A stretch of DNA of 64,000 nt, from the NCBI RefSeq assembly GCF_003576345.1, contig NZ_QWGB01000007.1:62001-126000 (forward strand). Direction: 5' to 3'. This DNA comes from Henriciella barbarensis (GTDB lineage Bacteria; Pseudomonadota; Alphaproteobacteria; Caulobacterales; Hyphomonadaceae). Positions within the stretch are counted from its first letter, which is position 1, and every line of letters starts with the position of its first letter. This document shows, piece by piece, positions 11,494-20,593 of this stretch. The notes below the pieces were generated by a model. The model was given only the letters and a program-made list of their open reading frames with translations. It had not been told where the DNA came from and searched no databases. The position numbers and the translations under genes are program-made.

Positions 11494-12045
11494 ATGTTAC
11501 GTATCTTTCTGACTGGCACGGTTGCAATGTTCGCGGCAGCGAGCGCAAGCGCGCAAGTCTTTGTCGTTGGCGGCGGACTAGCGCGAGATTGCTACGATGA
11601 GGCCCAGAGCGGCAACTACGTCTTTCGGCTCGCTGAGCAGACCTGTTCACGCGCCTTGCGCGAAGAGACGCTGACGCGGGAAAATCGCGCGGCAACTTAC
11701 GTGAACCGCGGCGTTCTGCGCATGCGCGAGGGTGAATACGAGCAAGCACTGAGCGACTACACTAATGCAACCTCGATCCTGCCCGATCTCGGCGCCGCCT
11801 ACCTGAATGAGGGTGCGGCCCATATCTACCAGCGGAACTTTTCCGACGCTCTTGTCTCGCTGAACCGGGCAATCGAACTTAATACGAACGACTTGTTCGC
11901 GGCTTATTACAACCGCGGTATCGCGCGTGAGAACACGGGTGATGTGCCCGGAGCCTATTATGACTTCCAGCGATCACTGGAGCTCAAACCGGGTTGGGAC
12001 CTCGCAGAACGCCAATTGAGCCGTTTTGAAGTTCAGGAGCAGTAA
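11494..12045 (+). CDS. Secreted tetratricopeptide-repeat protein
   Basis: The 183-residue product starts at ATG 11494, chosen because an AGGGAGG site lies eight bases upstream; an upstream in-frame ATG at 11362 has no such site and overlaps the ctaC promoter region. Residues 1-20 form a signal peptide ending ASA. The mature protein has about three TPR units (roughly residues 60-165), with the repeated A-x-x-Y-x-N-R-G pattern seen at YVNRGVLRMREG and YYNRGIARENTG. Two cysteines near residues 31 and 49 could form a disulphide. TPRs mediate protein contacts, but the partner is unknown. It is divergent from ctaC and 50 bases before tldD. Confidence 0.85.
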   Translation: MLRIFLTGTVAMFAAASASAQVFVVGGGLARDCYDEAQSGNYVFRLAEQTCSRALREETLTRENRAATYVNRGVLRMREGEYEQALSDYTNATSILPDLGAAYLNEGAAHIYQRNFSDALVSLNRAIELNTNDLFAAYYNRGIARENTGDVPGAYYDFQRSLELKPGWDLAERQLSRFEVQEQ

Positions 12046-12095
12046 GTGCTGTCTGCCCGCTTGCGGGTGAAGCGACGAATGGCCATTGTCATCTC

Positions 12096-13499
12096 ATGCT
12101 AGAAACAGATCTCCCGTTCGACCGCTCCGAAGCGACCCGTATCCTGGCCGAAGCCTGCGAGGGGGCTGACGATGGCGACATCTACGTTCAGCGCGCGCGC
12201 TCTGAAAGCTTCATGTTCGATGATGGCCGGCTGAAGTCGGCCGCTTTCGATACGTCGCAAGGCTTTGGCCTTCGGGTCGTTGCCGGCGAGGCAAGCGGCA
12301 ATGCGCACGCTGGCGAACTCACTCTGGACGCGATCCGCCGGGCAGCGCAGACAGCTTCTGCCGCGAAGCGCGGCTATTCAGGCTCACTTGCGGCGGGCCC
12401 CGTCCCGACGAACAGAAAGCTCTACGCGCCGATTGATCCGACCGAAGCACCGGGCTTCACCATCAAAACCGGACTATTGGCCGAAATCGATGCATGGGTC
12501 CGCGCCAAGGATCCGCGCGTCGTCCAGGTGTCGGTGTCACTGGCTGGAAGCCATGAAGAGATCGATATCCTGCGCCCGGCAGGCGAAACTTTCCACGACG
12601 TCCGCCCTCTCGTCCGGCTGAACATCGCTGTCACGCTGGAAAAGAATGGCCGGCGCGAATCGGCCACATCCGGTGCAGGCGGCCGCGCCGAATACGAAGA
12701 ATGGATCAAACCAGAGCGCTGGCAGGCCATGGCTGAGCGGGCGCTTCGCAAGGCTGAGATCAATCTCGATTCCATCCCGGCCCCAGCTGGCGAGATGGAA
12801 GTGGTGCTTGGACCAGGCTGGCCTGCCGTCCTTCTTCACGAGGCAGTTGGCCACGGGCTTGAAGGCGACTTCAATCGCAAGCAGACCAGCGTCTATTCCG
12901 GCAAGATCGGCCAGCAGGTCGCCGCCAAGGGCGTCACCGTCGTCGATGACGGCACGCTCGACGCCCGGCGCGGGTCACTATCCTTCGATGATGAAGGCAC
13001 GCCCACCCAGCGCAACGTTCTCATTGAGGACGGCATCCTGAAAGGATACATGCAAGACCGCCAGAATGCTCGTCTGATGGGCATGGCACCGACAGGCAAT
13101 GGACGGCGCGAAAGCTATGACGCTGGCATCATGCCGCGCATGACCAATACGGTTATGCTCGGCGGCAAGGATGATCCCGAAGAGATCGTAAAATCAATCA
13201 AGCGCGGGATATGGGCCGTCGACTTTGGCGGCGGCCAGGTCGACATCACGTCAGGCAATTTCGTGTTCCAGTGTACCGAGGCCTATCTCGTCGAGAATGG
13301 CGAGGTTATCGCACCCGTGAAGAACGCGACCCTGATCGGTCACGGTCCGACGGCGCTCAACAAAGTGTCGATGATCGGCAATGACTTCGCGATGGATGAC
13401 GGTGTCGGCACTTGCGGAAAGGCTGGACAGACCGTCCCGGTTGGCGTCGGTCAGCCGACACTGAAGGTCGATGCGCTTACCGTCGGCGGCGCGGGTTAG
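12096..13499 (+). CDS. tldD: Metalloprotease TldD
   Basis: The 467-residue protein is the metal-bearing partner of the TldD/TldE heterodimeric peptidase, which degrades unfolded peptides and matures some peptide antibiotics such as microcin B17. The zinc motif HEAVGHGLEGD lies at residues 248-258 (H248, E249, H253), and the further metal cysteine is in the C-terminal GVGTCGKAGQ segment. Length is close to E. coli TldD (481). The ribosome site is poor. Its partner PmbA/TldE is encoded at 24126-25475, about 11 kb away, so both subunits are available. The last four bases overlap the convergent TonB-like gene. Confidence 0.96.
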   Translation: MLETDLPFDRSEATRILAEACEGADDGDIYVQRARSESFMFDDGRLKSAAFDTSQGFGLRVVAGEASGNAHAGELTLDAIRRAAQTASAAKRGYSGSLAAGPVPTNRKLYAPIDPTEAPGFTIKTGLLAEIDAWVRAKDPRVVQVSVSLAGSHEEIDILRPAGETFHDVRPLVRLNIAVTLEKNGRRESATSGAGGRAEYEEWIKPERWQAMAERALRKAEINLDSIPAPAGEMEVVLGPGWPAVLLHEAVGHGLEGDFNRKQTSVYSGKIGQQVAAKGVTVVDDGTLDARRGSLSFDDEGTPTQRNVLIEDGILKGYMQDRQNARLMGMAPTGNGRRESYDAGIMPRMTNTVMLGGKDDPEEIVKSIKRGIWAVDFGGGQVDITSGNFVFQCTEAYLVENGEVIAPVKNATLIGHGPTALNKVSMIGNDFAMDDGVGTCGKAGQTVPVGVGQPTLKVDALTVGGAG

Positions 13500-13879
13500 G
13501 AAACAGCGCGCTCGTCGCAAGGGCTGAGACCGCTCGTATCAACTCCATCGTGCTCGTCTCCCAGCATGTACACCAGTGGATAAACTACGTCGAACCGTAG
13601 CACGGAACGCCCGCCAACCCGCTTGGGTTCGAACCGAGAAAGTGAAACTGCCCTTTTGGACTGGTAGCAAAAGATCGGCTGCGTGCAAGAAGTTGTGAGG
13701 CTGAATGTGTAGCCGTTTTCGTCGACGGAGAACCTGACCTCGCAATAGCCTTCCATCCCGAGCATCTGAGCCATAGGTGGATAGCTTGGCACTGGTGGCG
13801 ATATAGGCTGCGCGTCCCTATCAGCGTCACTTTGGGCATTAGCAACGACGGTCATTGCTAACAAAGCACCTCTTATCAT
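13496..13879 (-). CDS. Secreted protein with TonB C-terminal-like domain
   Basis: The 127-residue product has a signal peptide (about residues 1-16, ending ANA) and one domain resembling the TonB C-terminal fold: a proline-rich PPVPSYPPMAQMLGMEG entry, then EVRFSVDENGY and a YQSKRAVSLSRFEP block. There is no transmembrane anchor or long proline spacer, so it is not a classical energy transducer; such stand-alone TonB-C proteins are common in Alphaproteobacteria and poorly understood. Three or four cysteines could form disulphides. ATG 13879 is preferred over an upstream TTG because a GGAGGG site lies nine bases before it. Confidence 0.75.
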   Translation of the reverse strand: MIRGALLAMTVVANAQSDADRDAQPISPPVPSYPPMAQMLGMEGYCEVRFSVDENGYTFSLTTSCTQPIFCYQSKRAVSLSRFEPKRVGGRSVLRFDVVYPLVYMLGDEHDGVDTSGLSPCDERAVS

Positions 13880-13951
13880 CCCAACGCCCTCCAACTCCCC
13901 TTAAAGGTTATGACCCTGGGGTTGAGCTAGCAAGATGCAGGAAGATCGAAA

Positions 13952-13991
13952 TAAAAAAAATTTCCCCGCAAGACTGGGTCTCGCGGGGAAA
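13952..13991 (-). terminator. Rho-independent terminator after the POT transporter
   Basis: On the minus strand TTTCCCCGC (13983-13991 complement) pairs with GCGGGGAAA (13961-13969 complement) and is followed by an uninterrupted run of eight Ts. It starts 27 bases past the POT transporter stop. This is the clearest intrinsic terminator in the window. Confidence 0.92.
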
Positions 13992-14017
13992 TCTAAGAAA
14001 TTGGTTTGTTTTGTCGC

Positions 14018-15844
14018 CTAGCTTTGCGTCCGGTCCATTGAGACACCGGACGGGTCCACTTCGGCGCGGCGTTCCTTATCGCCGGGGCCGTGACTGCGCT
14101 CTGCATGTTTGGTGAGATTGCGAAGCCATGGGCTGAGCACGATCAGGACAACACCTAGACCGACGGCCGCACCGCCGAGCTGAAGGTAGACCGCGTTATA
14201 TGCCGCCAGGCTTTCTTCAGCTGGTGCGCCTTCAGGCACTTGCGTTGCTTGAGCGATCCCCGCTGCGATCACGTTCGCGTAGGACGAAGCGAGGAACCAG
14301 TAGCCCATCATGAAGCCGACAATCTGCTTGGCCGATAGCTTGGTCACAGCCGAGAGGCCCACTGGCGACAGGAAGATCTCACCCGTCGTGTGAAGCAGGT
14401 ACATCAACATGATGAACAGGACCGAGATCCGGAGCGCGCCGTCGGCGTCCGGCACAGCGGTCTGGATACCCAGATTGAGCACGAAGAAACCTGCACCGAT
14501 CTGGACCATGGCGAGGCCGAACTTGATGAAACTGTTCGGCTCAATTCCGCGATTGCCGAGCCAGGTCCAGAGGACCGCGATCAGCGGTGCGAAATACATG
14601 ATGTAGAGCGGGTTGGCCGACTGAAGGACCGGTGCCGGGAAAGGCTCGCCTCCGACCTGATTGTCGACGTGCGCTGCTGCGAAGAGGTTCAGTGATGTCG
14701 GTCCCTGGTCGAAGAGCGCCCAGAACAGCACTGACGACACGGTGAGGATGAGAAGTCCGATCATTGCATTACGCGTGTCGGCTTCGAGCTTCGTCAGCAT
14801 GTATACGATGATGCCAAGCGTCACGACCGCAAAAACGCCGTGCATGGCGAGCGTCATGATACTCGCGATTTGCAGAAGGAAGAAGGCTGCCAGCGCAAAG
14901 CCGAGGCCTGCCGCATAAACCAGCCATTCGCGGTTCAGGCCTGCAAAGACCGGCGTTTTCAGATCGACACCTTCTGGCGGATCTGCGCGGCCTTCCAGCC
15001 AGCCCTGCCCCCATACAAATACGAGGAGACCGGCGAGCATGCCGAGGGCCGCAAGTCCGAAGCCTGCCCACCAACCAAGCGTTGCCGCCGCAAGCGCACA
15101 GAAGATGCCGGCAAGGAAGGAGCCGAGATTGATGCCCATATAATAGAGCGTGAAGCCAGAATCGCGCCGGCGATCGCCTTGGTCATAAAGCGCGCCGACA
15201 CATGTGGAGATGTTGGGCTTCAGGAAGCCGACGCCCGCGACGATAAGGGCAAGCGCAGCAAACAGGATGGTCGCGAAGAGCGGATTGCGCTCCTGTTCGA
15301 GGGTCCCCACAAGAACTGTTTCTTCGCCGCCTTGCGTGAATGTGACGGTGCGTGTGGTGGAGCCTTCTTCAGGCTGAACGAAGCTGTCGATCGCGATCTC
15401 TTCGCCGTCAATGACGATGAAACGGTCGCGCGCTTCGCTGTATTCCGGACGCTCCAGCTCGTAGACAGTGCCGTCCACGTTTAGCGTTTCGGTCGCTGCA
15501 GGGCCATGAAGCCCCATCAGGCCATGACCCGCCACAAGCAGGATCGCGCCAAACGTCACGGCTTTCCTGAAGCCAATATATTTGTCGGCAAGCCAGCCAC
15601 CTAAAAGCGGCCCGAGATAGACCAGCGCCACATAGGCACCATAGAGGGTCAGCGAAAAGCTGCTCTCGAACAGAAAGTGCCAGGTGAGATAAAAGATGAG
15701 AAGCGCGCGCATCCCGTAATAGGAAAAACGCTCCCACATCTCTGCGAAGAACAAGATGTAGAGGCCCTTGGGATGTTTCCTGAGCTGCCACATCGTGAAA
15801 CCGAGCGGCGGCACCGCCAAAAGCGATAACAGAACAGAAAACAT
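14018..15844 (-). CDS. Proton-dependent oligopeptide transporter (POT/PTR family)
   Basis: The 608-residue transporter imports di- and tripeptides with protons across the inner membrane. It opens with the family motif FAEMWERFSYYGMRALLIFYL (ExxERFxYYG, residues about 35-45), and has the FYxxINLGS-like motif as LYYMGINLGSFLAG. About fourteen membrane helices are visible. An insert of about 70 residues with charged, extracytoplasmic-looking sequence (roughly residues 118-190) interrupts the N-terminal half; similar insertions occur in marine proteobacterial POT proteins. The start at 15844 has a GAGGG site nine bases upstream. A 14-bp palindrome in the leader suggests its own regulation. Confidence 0.93.
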   Translation of the reverse strand: MFSVLLSLLAVPPLGFTMWQLRKHPKGLYILFFAEMWERFSYYGMRALLIFYLTWHFLFESSFSLTLYGAYVALVYLGPLLGGWLADKYIGFRKAVTFGAILLVAGHGLMGLHGPAATETLNVDGTVYELERPEYSEARDRFIVIDGEEIAIDSFVQPEEGSTTRTVTFTQGGEETVLVGTLEQERNPLFATILFAALALIVAGVGFLKPNISTCVGALYDQGDRRRDSGFTLYYMGINLGSFLAGIFCALAAATLGWWAGFGLAALGMLAGLLVFVWGQGWLEGRADPPEGVDLKTPVFAGLNREWLVYAAGLGFALAAFFLLQIASIMTLAMHGVFAVVTLGIIVYMLTKLEADTRNAMIGLLILTVSSVLFWALFDQGPTSLNLFAAAHVDNQVGGEPFPAPVLQSANPLYIMYFAPLIAVLWTWLGNRGIEPNSFIKFGLAMVQIGAGFFVLNLGIQTAVPDADGALRISVLFIMLMYLLHTTGEIFLSPVGLSAVTKLSAKQIVGFMMGYWFLASSYANVIAAGIAQATQVPEGAPAEESLAAYNAVYLQLGGAAVGLGVVLIVLSPWLRNLTKHAERSHGPGDKERRAEVDPSGVSMDRTQS

Positions 15845-15868
15845 CAGCTAGACCCTCAACCTCTCTGC

Positions 15869-15882
15869 GCGTGATATCACGC
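15869..15882. promoter_or_regulatory. 14-bp perfect palindrome in the POT transporter leader
   Basis: GCGTGATATCACGC is a perfect palindrome 25 bases before the transporter ATG. A matching half-site in the same orientation (GCGTGATC on the minus strand) lies at 15901-15908, about 26 bases further upstream. The arrangement suggests a dimeric regulator; the regulator is unknown. Confidence 0.5.
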
Positions 15883-15967
15883 TTCATCAGCGCACACTTT
15901 GATCACGCTGCTTTGTCGGGCTCAAGCAAAGATGTGCCATTTGTAATCAGAAAGACGCAAAGGCCCG

Positions 15968-17347
15968 CTAGTAAGCCAGCGTTTCGAAGGCTGGTTCGAC
16001 CCGCCTGCCCCATTCACCACGATAGAGTTCGAGAAGCCTATCTGCTGGTGTCAGCCCGCTTTCGGCAATTTCATCCAACTCCGCAATGAAACCAGTCTCG
16101 TCGTCACCGGAGCTATTGTATCTCGCCCGCGCCTTGAGACCGTTCCGGCTGATCGCCAGCACTTGCTTCGCAAGGTCCTGAAGCGTGCCGCCGCCGGGGA
16201 TCGGTGTGCGAAGACCGAGCACACGGACTGACTGACGCATGGCTTCACGCTCTGCCGCAGTCCAATCCTTAACGAGATCCCAAGCCGCATCCAGCGAGCT
16301 CTGCTCGTACAGAATGCCGGTCCAGAAACCTGAGAATGCACATAGACGGCTCCACGGCCCAGAATCGGATCCGCGCATCTCAAGAAAGCGCTTCAAACGC
16401 ACTTCCGGAAAAATCGTCGAAAGATGATCGACGAAGTCGTCGATGGCTGGCTTTTCACCGGGTAGCAGGTCCAGCTCCCCGTTCATGAAATCGCGGAAGC
16501 TTTTGCCGGACGCGTCGAGATACTTGCCGCCGCGGCGCACAAAATACATCGGCACGTCAAGCGCGTACTCCACATACCTTTCAAAACCAGCACCATCTTC
16601 GAACATGAAAGGCAGCATGCCGGACCGGTCCGGATCCGTGTCGGTCCAGATATGTGAGCGGTAAGATAGGAACCCGTTCGGGCGGCCTTCTGTAAAAGGT
16701 GAGTTTGCGAAAAGAGCCGTACCGAGCGGCTGAAGCGCCAGCGATACGCGCATCTTCTTCACCATGTCGGCCTCAGACGCGAAATCGAGGTTCACCTGCA
16801 CCGTACAGGTTCGGAACATCATCTCCCGCCCAAGACGCCCGACCTTCAGCATATAGTCCCGCATAATCGCGTAGCGGCCCTTCGGCATCATGGGAGTATC
16901 CGCCATCGTCCACAGCGGCGACGACCCCATCCCAAGAAAGCCGACGCCAAGCGGGTCAGCAATTTCGCGAACTTCCTTGAGGTGGTCGCCGACTTCATTG
17001 CAGGTTTGATGAATGTGCTCTAATGGCGCGCCGGAAAGCTCGAATTGCCCACCCGGCTCAAGGCTGACGCTCGCGCCATCTTTCTTGAGGCCGATGAGCA
17101 GTCCCGATTCGGAAATCGGTTCCCAGCCGAACTTGTCAGAAAGACCTTCGAGCATGGCGCGGATCGATACGTCGCCATCATAGGGAAGCGGTTTCAGACC
17201 TTCGCGGATGAATCCGAACTTCTCGTGCTCAGTGCCGATTCGCCAGTCGGCTTTAGGCACGCTGCCCTGCTCTATCCATTCGACGAGCTCGGTTTTTGAC
17301 TCGATACGCGGAGCGTTCTCGTCGATGTCGGATGTAGGCGTTGTCAT
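15968..17347 (-). CDS. gshA: Glutamate-cysteine ligase (plant/alphaproteobacterial type)
   Basis: The 459-residue enzyme makes gamma-glutamylcysteine, the first step of glutathione synthesis. It belongs to the GCS2-related plant/alphaproteobacterial class: it has WRIGTEHEKFGF near residue 36, ESGLLIGLKKDGASVSLEPGGQFELSGAP, a FRTCTVQVNLD block and a C-terminal YNSSGDDETGF region. The upstream frame continues to 17455, but ATG 17347 is chosen because a GAGGGG site sits five bases away, overlapping the stop of rsmE ten bases upstream. rsmE and gshA are thus probably co-transcribed. Confidence 0.95.
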   Translation of the reverse strand: MTTPTSDIDENAPRIESKTELVEWIEQGSVPKADWRIGTEHEKFGFIREGLKPLPYDGDVSIRAMLEGLSDKFGWEPISESGLLIGLKKDGASVSLEPGGQFELSGAPLEHIHQTCNEVGDHLKEVREIADPLGVGFLGMGSSPLWTMADTPMMPKGRYAIMRDYMLKVGRLGREMMFRTCTVQVNLDFASEADMVKKMRVSLALQPLGTALFANSPFTEGRPNGFLSYRSHIWTDTDPDRSGMLPFMFEDGAGFERYVEYALDVPMYFVRRGGKYLDASGKSFRDFMNGELDLLPGEKPAIDDFVDHLSTIFPEVRLKRFLEMRGSDSGPWSRLCAFSGFWTGILYEQSSLDAAWDLVKDWTAAEREAMRQSVRVLGLRTPIPGGGTLQDLAKQVLAISRNGLKARARYNSSGDDETGFIAELDEIAESGLTPADRLLELYRGEWGRRVEPAFETLAY

Positions 17348-17357
17348 ACCGGCCCCT

Positions 17358-18119
17358 CTAGCCGTTTTCGGTTTCTGGCAGATAGGGATGTTCCTGCCAG
17401 TCGCCAACACAAGATTGCCATAGTGTGAGCGCAGCAACCACCGCTGTCTCAGCACGAAGAATCCGCGGACCCAGTGTTACCGGTTGAATATGCAGGATTT
17501 TTCGGAGCCAGTCGCGTTCTTTTGTAGAGAAGCCGCCCTCCGGACCGATGAGAATTCCTGCTGGCGTGTCGCTTGCCTCTGACAGCACCTCGCGCATGGG
17601 CCTCGCATCGCCCGCCTCATCACAATAATAAAGCGGCTTACCTGCCGGCCAGTCTTCCAGAGCGCTGATCAGCGGCACGTCATCAAACACTTCGGGCACG
17701 TCCATTCGCTCGGTCTGCTCAGCCGCCTCGATCACCACTGATTGCAACCTGTCACGGCGCACCCGGCTGGACTGAGTACGTTCTGTCATCACAGGCTGGA
17801 TGCGCCTTACACCAAGCTCGCACGCTTTCTCGACGACAAAATCGGTGCGGGCCTTTTTAAGCGGAGCGAAGAACAAAGTCAGATCCGGCGTTTCCACCTG
17901 TGGCCGCGACTGTCTTTCTGGCAGAATGGACGCGCGCTTGCCGCTCTCTCGAACCACAGCGGCAATCCACTCACCATCCTGCCCATTGAAGACTCGCACT
18001 GGCGCACCCTCACCCAGCCGCATAACACGCAGGATATAGTTTGCCTGGTTGTCGTTGAGCGCCACCTTTTCTCCTGAAGACAAGGCCGCATCGATGAACA
18101 GTCTGGGAACGGAACTCAT
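17358..18119 (-). CDS. rsmE: 16S rRNA (uracil1498-N3)-methyltransferase
   Basis: The 253-residue protein has the RsmE layout: an N-terminal PUA-like RNA-binding region starting PRLFID, then a SPOUT methyltransferase domain with the AdoMet knot. Characteristic blocks are ACELGVRRIQPVMTERTQ, IEAAEQTERMDVP, ILIGPEGGFS and the C-terminal LGPRILRAETAVVAAL. It methylates U1498 of 16S rRNA. Start choice is uncertain: ATG 18119 gives the usual family start, while ATG 18128 has the closer AGAAGG site. It is divergent from the aldehyde dehydrogenase with a 58-base gap and precedes gshA. Confidence 0.95.
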   Translation of the reverse strand: MSSVPRLFIDAALSSGEKVALNDNQANYILRVMRLGEGAPVRVFNGQDGEWIAAVVRESGKRASILPERQSRPQVETPDLTLFFAPLKKARTDFVVEKACELGVRRIQPVMTERTQSSRVRRDRLQSVVIEAAEQTERMDVPEVFDDVPLISALEDWPAGKPLYYCDEAGDARPMREVLSEASDTPAGILIGPEGGFSTKERDWLRKILHIQPVTLGPRILRAETAVVAALTLWQSCVGDWQEHPYLPETENG

Positions 18120-18177
18120 GAGGCCCATATAGCCTTCTGTTGCCAGAGAGTTAAGCCAAAACCAGCGAGGCCGCGCG

Positions 18178-19542
18178 ATGAGTGTCAGCTCCATCAATCC
18201 CGCCACCGAAGAAGTCATTGAAACTTTCGAAACTCACAGTCAGGTCGACGTGGACGCCGCGCTGGCCAAGGCCGATGAACGGTATGCCGACTGGCGGCTG
18301 ACGAGTTTTAACGACCGCGCCAAGCTGATGGAGAAGGCGGCCCAGGTGCTTGAGAGCCGCGTCGAGGACTGGGCCCCAGCCATGAGCCGCGAGATGGGCA
18401 AACCACTCGCGCAGGCTGAAGGCGAACTGAAGAAGTGTGCCTGGGTTTGCCGCCACTATGCAGCGAATGCAGAAAGCTATCTCAAAGATGAGACGATCAA
18501 GACGGATGCGAGCCAATCATTTGTACGGCATCTCCCCGTTGGACCGGTGCTCGCCGTCATGCCCTGGAATTTTCCGTATTGGCAGGTCTTTCGTTTTGCA
18601 GCGCCGGCGCTCATGGCGGGCAATGTCGGCCTTCTGAAGCATGCGTCGAACGTCTGGCGCTGCGCTCTCAATATAGAAGATGTATTTCGCGAGGCCGGCT
18701 TCCCGGACGGTTGTTTTCAGACCCTGCTGATCGGATCAGATGGCGTCGAGAATGTCTTGCGCGATCGGCGCGTGCGCGCGGCAACCCTTACCGGGTCGGG
18801 CCCGGCAGGCGCTTCGGTCGCCTCGATCTCCGGTGACGAGATCAAGCCAACCGTGCTGGAGCTTGGCGGGACCGACGCCTTCATAATCATGCCCTCGGCT
18901 GATATTGAAAGCGCGGTCGAGACGGCCATCGACGCCCGCGTACAGAATAATGGACAGTCCTGTATCGCTGCCAAACGCTTCTTTGCACATGAAGACATCT
19001 ATAACGAATTTCGAGACCGCTTCGTGGAAGGCATGAAAGCCCTCAAGATTGGCGATCCTTTGGCAGATGAAACCAATATCGGCCCTCTGGCCATGAAGTC
19101 ACTTCGCGACGACCTCGCCGAACAGGTGGCCAGGTCGGTCGCTGCTGGCGCAAGGCCGCTACTTGAGGCATCGCCCCTACCGGACAAGGGCTGGTGGTAC
19201 GGCCCGCAAATCCTCGAAGACGCTCCGGACGCTGCGCCTGCCGCCCATGAAGAAATGTTCGGCCCGGTTGCCTCGCTTTGGAAAGTCTCCAGCCTGTCGC
19301 AGGCAATCGAGCGCGCAAATAACAGTCCCTTTGGCTTGGGCTCGTCTATTTGCACGACAGAGAAAAGAGAGATCGAAACCGCCATTCGCGACCTTGATGC
19401 CGGCTCCACATTCGTGAACTCGAAGGTGGCGAGTGACCCGCGCCTTCCCTTTGGTGGTGTGAAGTCGTCGGGTTATGGGCGCGAACTTGCCGCAGACGGC
19501 ATCAAGGCCTTCATTAATCGCAAGACCGTGTCTATCGCCTGA
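18178..19542 (+). CDS. NAD(P)-dependent succinate-semialdehyde dehydrogenase (Sad/YneI-like)
   Basis: The 454-residue aldehyde dehydrogenase most resembles the short Sad (YneI) group, which oxidises succinate semialdehyde to succinate. The catalytic Cys is in NNGQSCIAAKRF, the catalytic Glu in VLELGGTDAFI, the cofactor loop in TLTGSGPAGASV, and the MPWNFPYWQVFRFAAPAL block matches the group closely. The usual ELGGSDPF reads ELGGTDAF here, which may shift substrate use, so related short semialdehydes remain possible. A GAGG site precedes the ATG. It is divergent from rsmE and heads a plus-strand run with ubiA and a DsbA-like gene. Confidence 0.9.
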   Translation: MSVSSINPATEEVIETFETHSQVDVDAALAKADERYADWRLTSFNDRAKLMEKAAQVLESRVEDWAPAMSREMGKPLAQAEGELKKCAWVCRHYAANAESYLKDETIKTDASQSFVRHLPVGPVLAVMPWNFPYWQVFRFAAPALMAGNVGLLKHASNVWRCALNIEDVFREAGFPDGCFQTLLIGSDGVENVLRDRRVRAATLTGSGPAGASVASISGDEIKPTVLELGGTDAFIIMPSADIESAVETAIDARVQNNGQSCIAAKRFFAHEDIYNEFRDRFVEGMKALKIGDPLADETNIGPLAMKSLRDDLAEQVARSVAAGARPLLEASPLPDKGWWYGPQILEDAPDAAPAAHEEMFGPVASLWKVSSLSQAIERANNSPFGLGSSICTTEKREIETAIRDLDAGSTFVNSKVASDPRLPFGGVKSSGYGRELAADGIKAFINRKTVSIA

Positions 19543-19568
19543 GGCGCGATTGCGGTTATACCGTGCCC

Positions 19569-20564
19569 ATGAACGAACCGACCACACCAAGCACGTCACC
19601 TGAAACGCAGGAAGCAGCTCCGCGCCCGGAAGCAGCCCAGAATGCTGAGAGCACGGGCGCCAAGGCCCCGGCCGACAGCGCGCTGCCCGGATGGCTCACC
19701 TCCTTGCCTGATACGCTACGCCCTTACGCGGCGTTGGCCCGCCTCGACCGTCCGATCGGGACCTGGCTCGTTATGCTCCCAGCCCTGGCCTCTCTCGCCT
19801 ATACGCGGATGGAGACCGGCTTTGCCTGGATCGACATCTGGTGGGACGTTCTCATTATCGTTGGCGCGGTCACCATGCGCGGAGCGGCCTGCACCTGGAA
19901 TGACATCACCGACCGGGATTTTGACAGCGCTGTTGCACGAACCGCGAACCGACCCCTGCCAGCCGGCGACGTTACGGTCACACAGGCCTATGTATTTCTT
20001 GGCATTCAGGTCGCTATCGCCTTTATTGCCTGGATATGCATCCCGACCGATGCGAAGATTGTCTCCCTGCTCGCCCTGCCCCTGATTGCTGCTTACCCTT
20101 TCATGAAGCGTGTGACCTGGTGGCCGCAGGTCTGGCTGGGTTTCACCATTAATTGGGGCGTGCTCGTCGCTGCCGCGATGGCGACCCATGTTTCCTTCGG
20201 TAGCATCCTTCTCTACCTGGGCTTTGCGGCCTGGACCGTTGGCTATGATACCATTTACGCCATGCAGGACCGGGACGACGATGCGTTGATTGGCGTGAGA
20301 TCGACCGCGCGGCTTCTGGGTGAACAAACGATACTGGGGGCCTTCTGCTTCTACCTCGCAGCCACCGCTTTCTTTGGCGGCGCGGTTGCCGCAAATGGCG
20401 GCATGCCGCTTGGCGTGCTTGCGGTTATCTCCTTCTTTGGCCACGCCATCTGGCAGGTCTACAAGATGAACAAGGATGATGACCACGCGCTGATGGTATT
20501 CAAGTCGAACGCCTGGGCAGCGCTGATACTTGTGGCTGGCTATACGCTGTCGGCTATCGTCTAG
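19569..20564 (+). CDS. ubiA: 4-hydroxybenzoate polyprenyltransferase
   Basis: The 331-residue membrane enzyme attaches the polyprenyl tail to 4-hydroxybenzoate in ubiquinone synthesis. It has about eight to nine membrane segments and both aspartate-rich motifs: NDITDRDFD (about residues 112-120) and YAMQDRDDDALIGVRST. A roughly 50-residue hydrophilic Ala/Pro/Glu-rich N-terminal extension precedes LRPYAALARLDRPIGTWL, where most homologues begin. ATG 19569 is used; a GTG six bases earlier is also in frame, and neither has a clear ribosome site. The 26-base gap suggests co-transcription with the upstream dehydrogenase. Confidence 0.95.
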   Translation: MNEPTTPSTSPETQEAAPRPEAAQNAESTGAKAPADSALPGWLTSLPDTLRPYAALARLDRPIGTWLVMLPALASLAYTRMETGFAWIDIWWDVLIIVGAVTMRGAACTWNDITDRDFDSAVARTANRPLPAGDVTVTQAYVFLGIQVAIAFIAWICIPTDAKIVSLLALPLIAAYPFMKRVTWWPQVWLGFTINWGVLVAAAMATHVSFGSILLYLGFAAWTVGYDTIYAMQDRDDDALIGVRSTARLLGEQTILGAFCFYLAATAFFGGAVAANGGMPLGVLAVISFFGHAIWQVYKMNKDDDHALMVFKSNAWAALILVAGYTLSAIV

Positions 20565-20593
20565 GGTCAGTCGCACCCAGCAAGGAGGAAAAG

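Noticed and set aside
19716-20576. A 286-codon minus-strand frame over ubiA
   Set aside because: Shadow frame; ubiA has both aspartate-rich motifs on the other strand.
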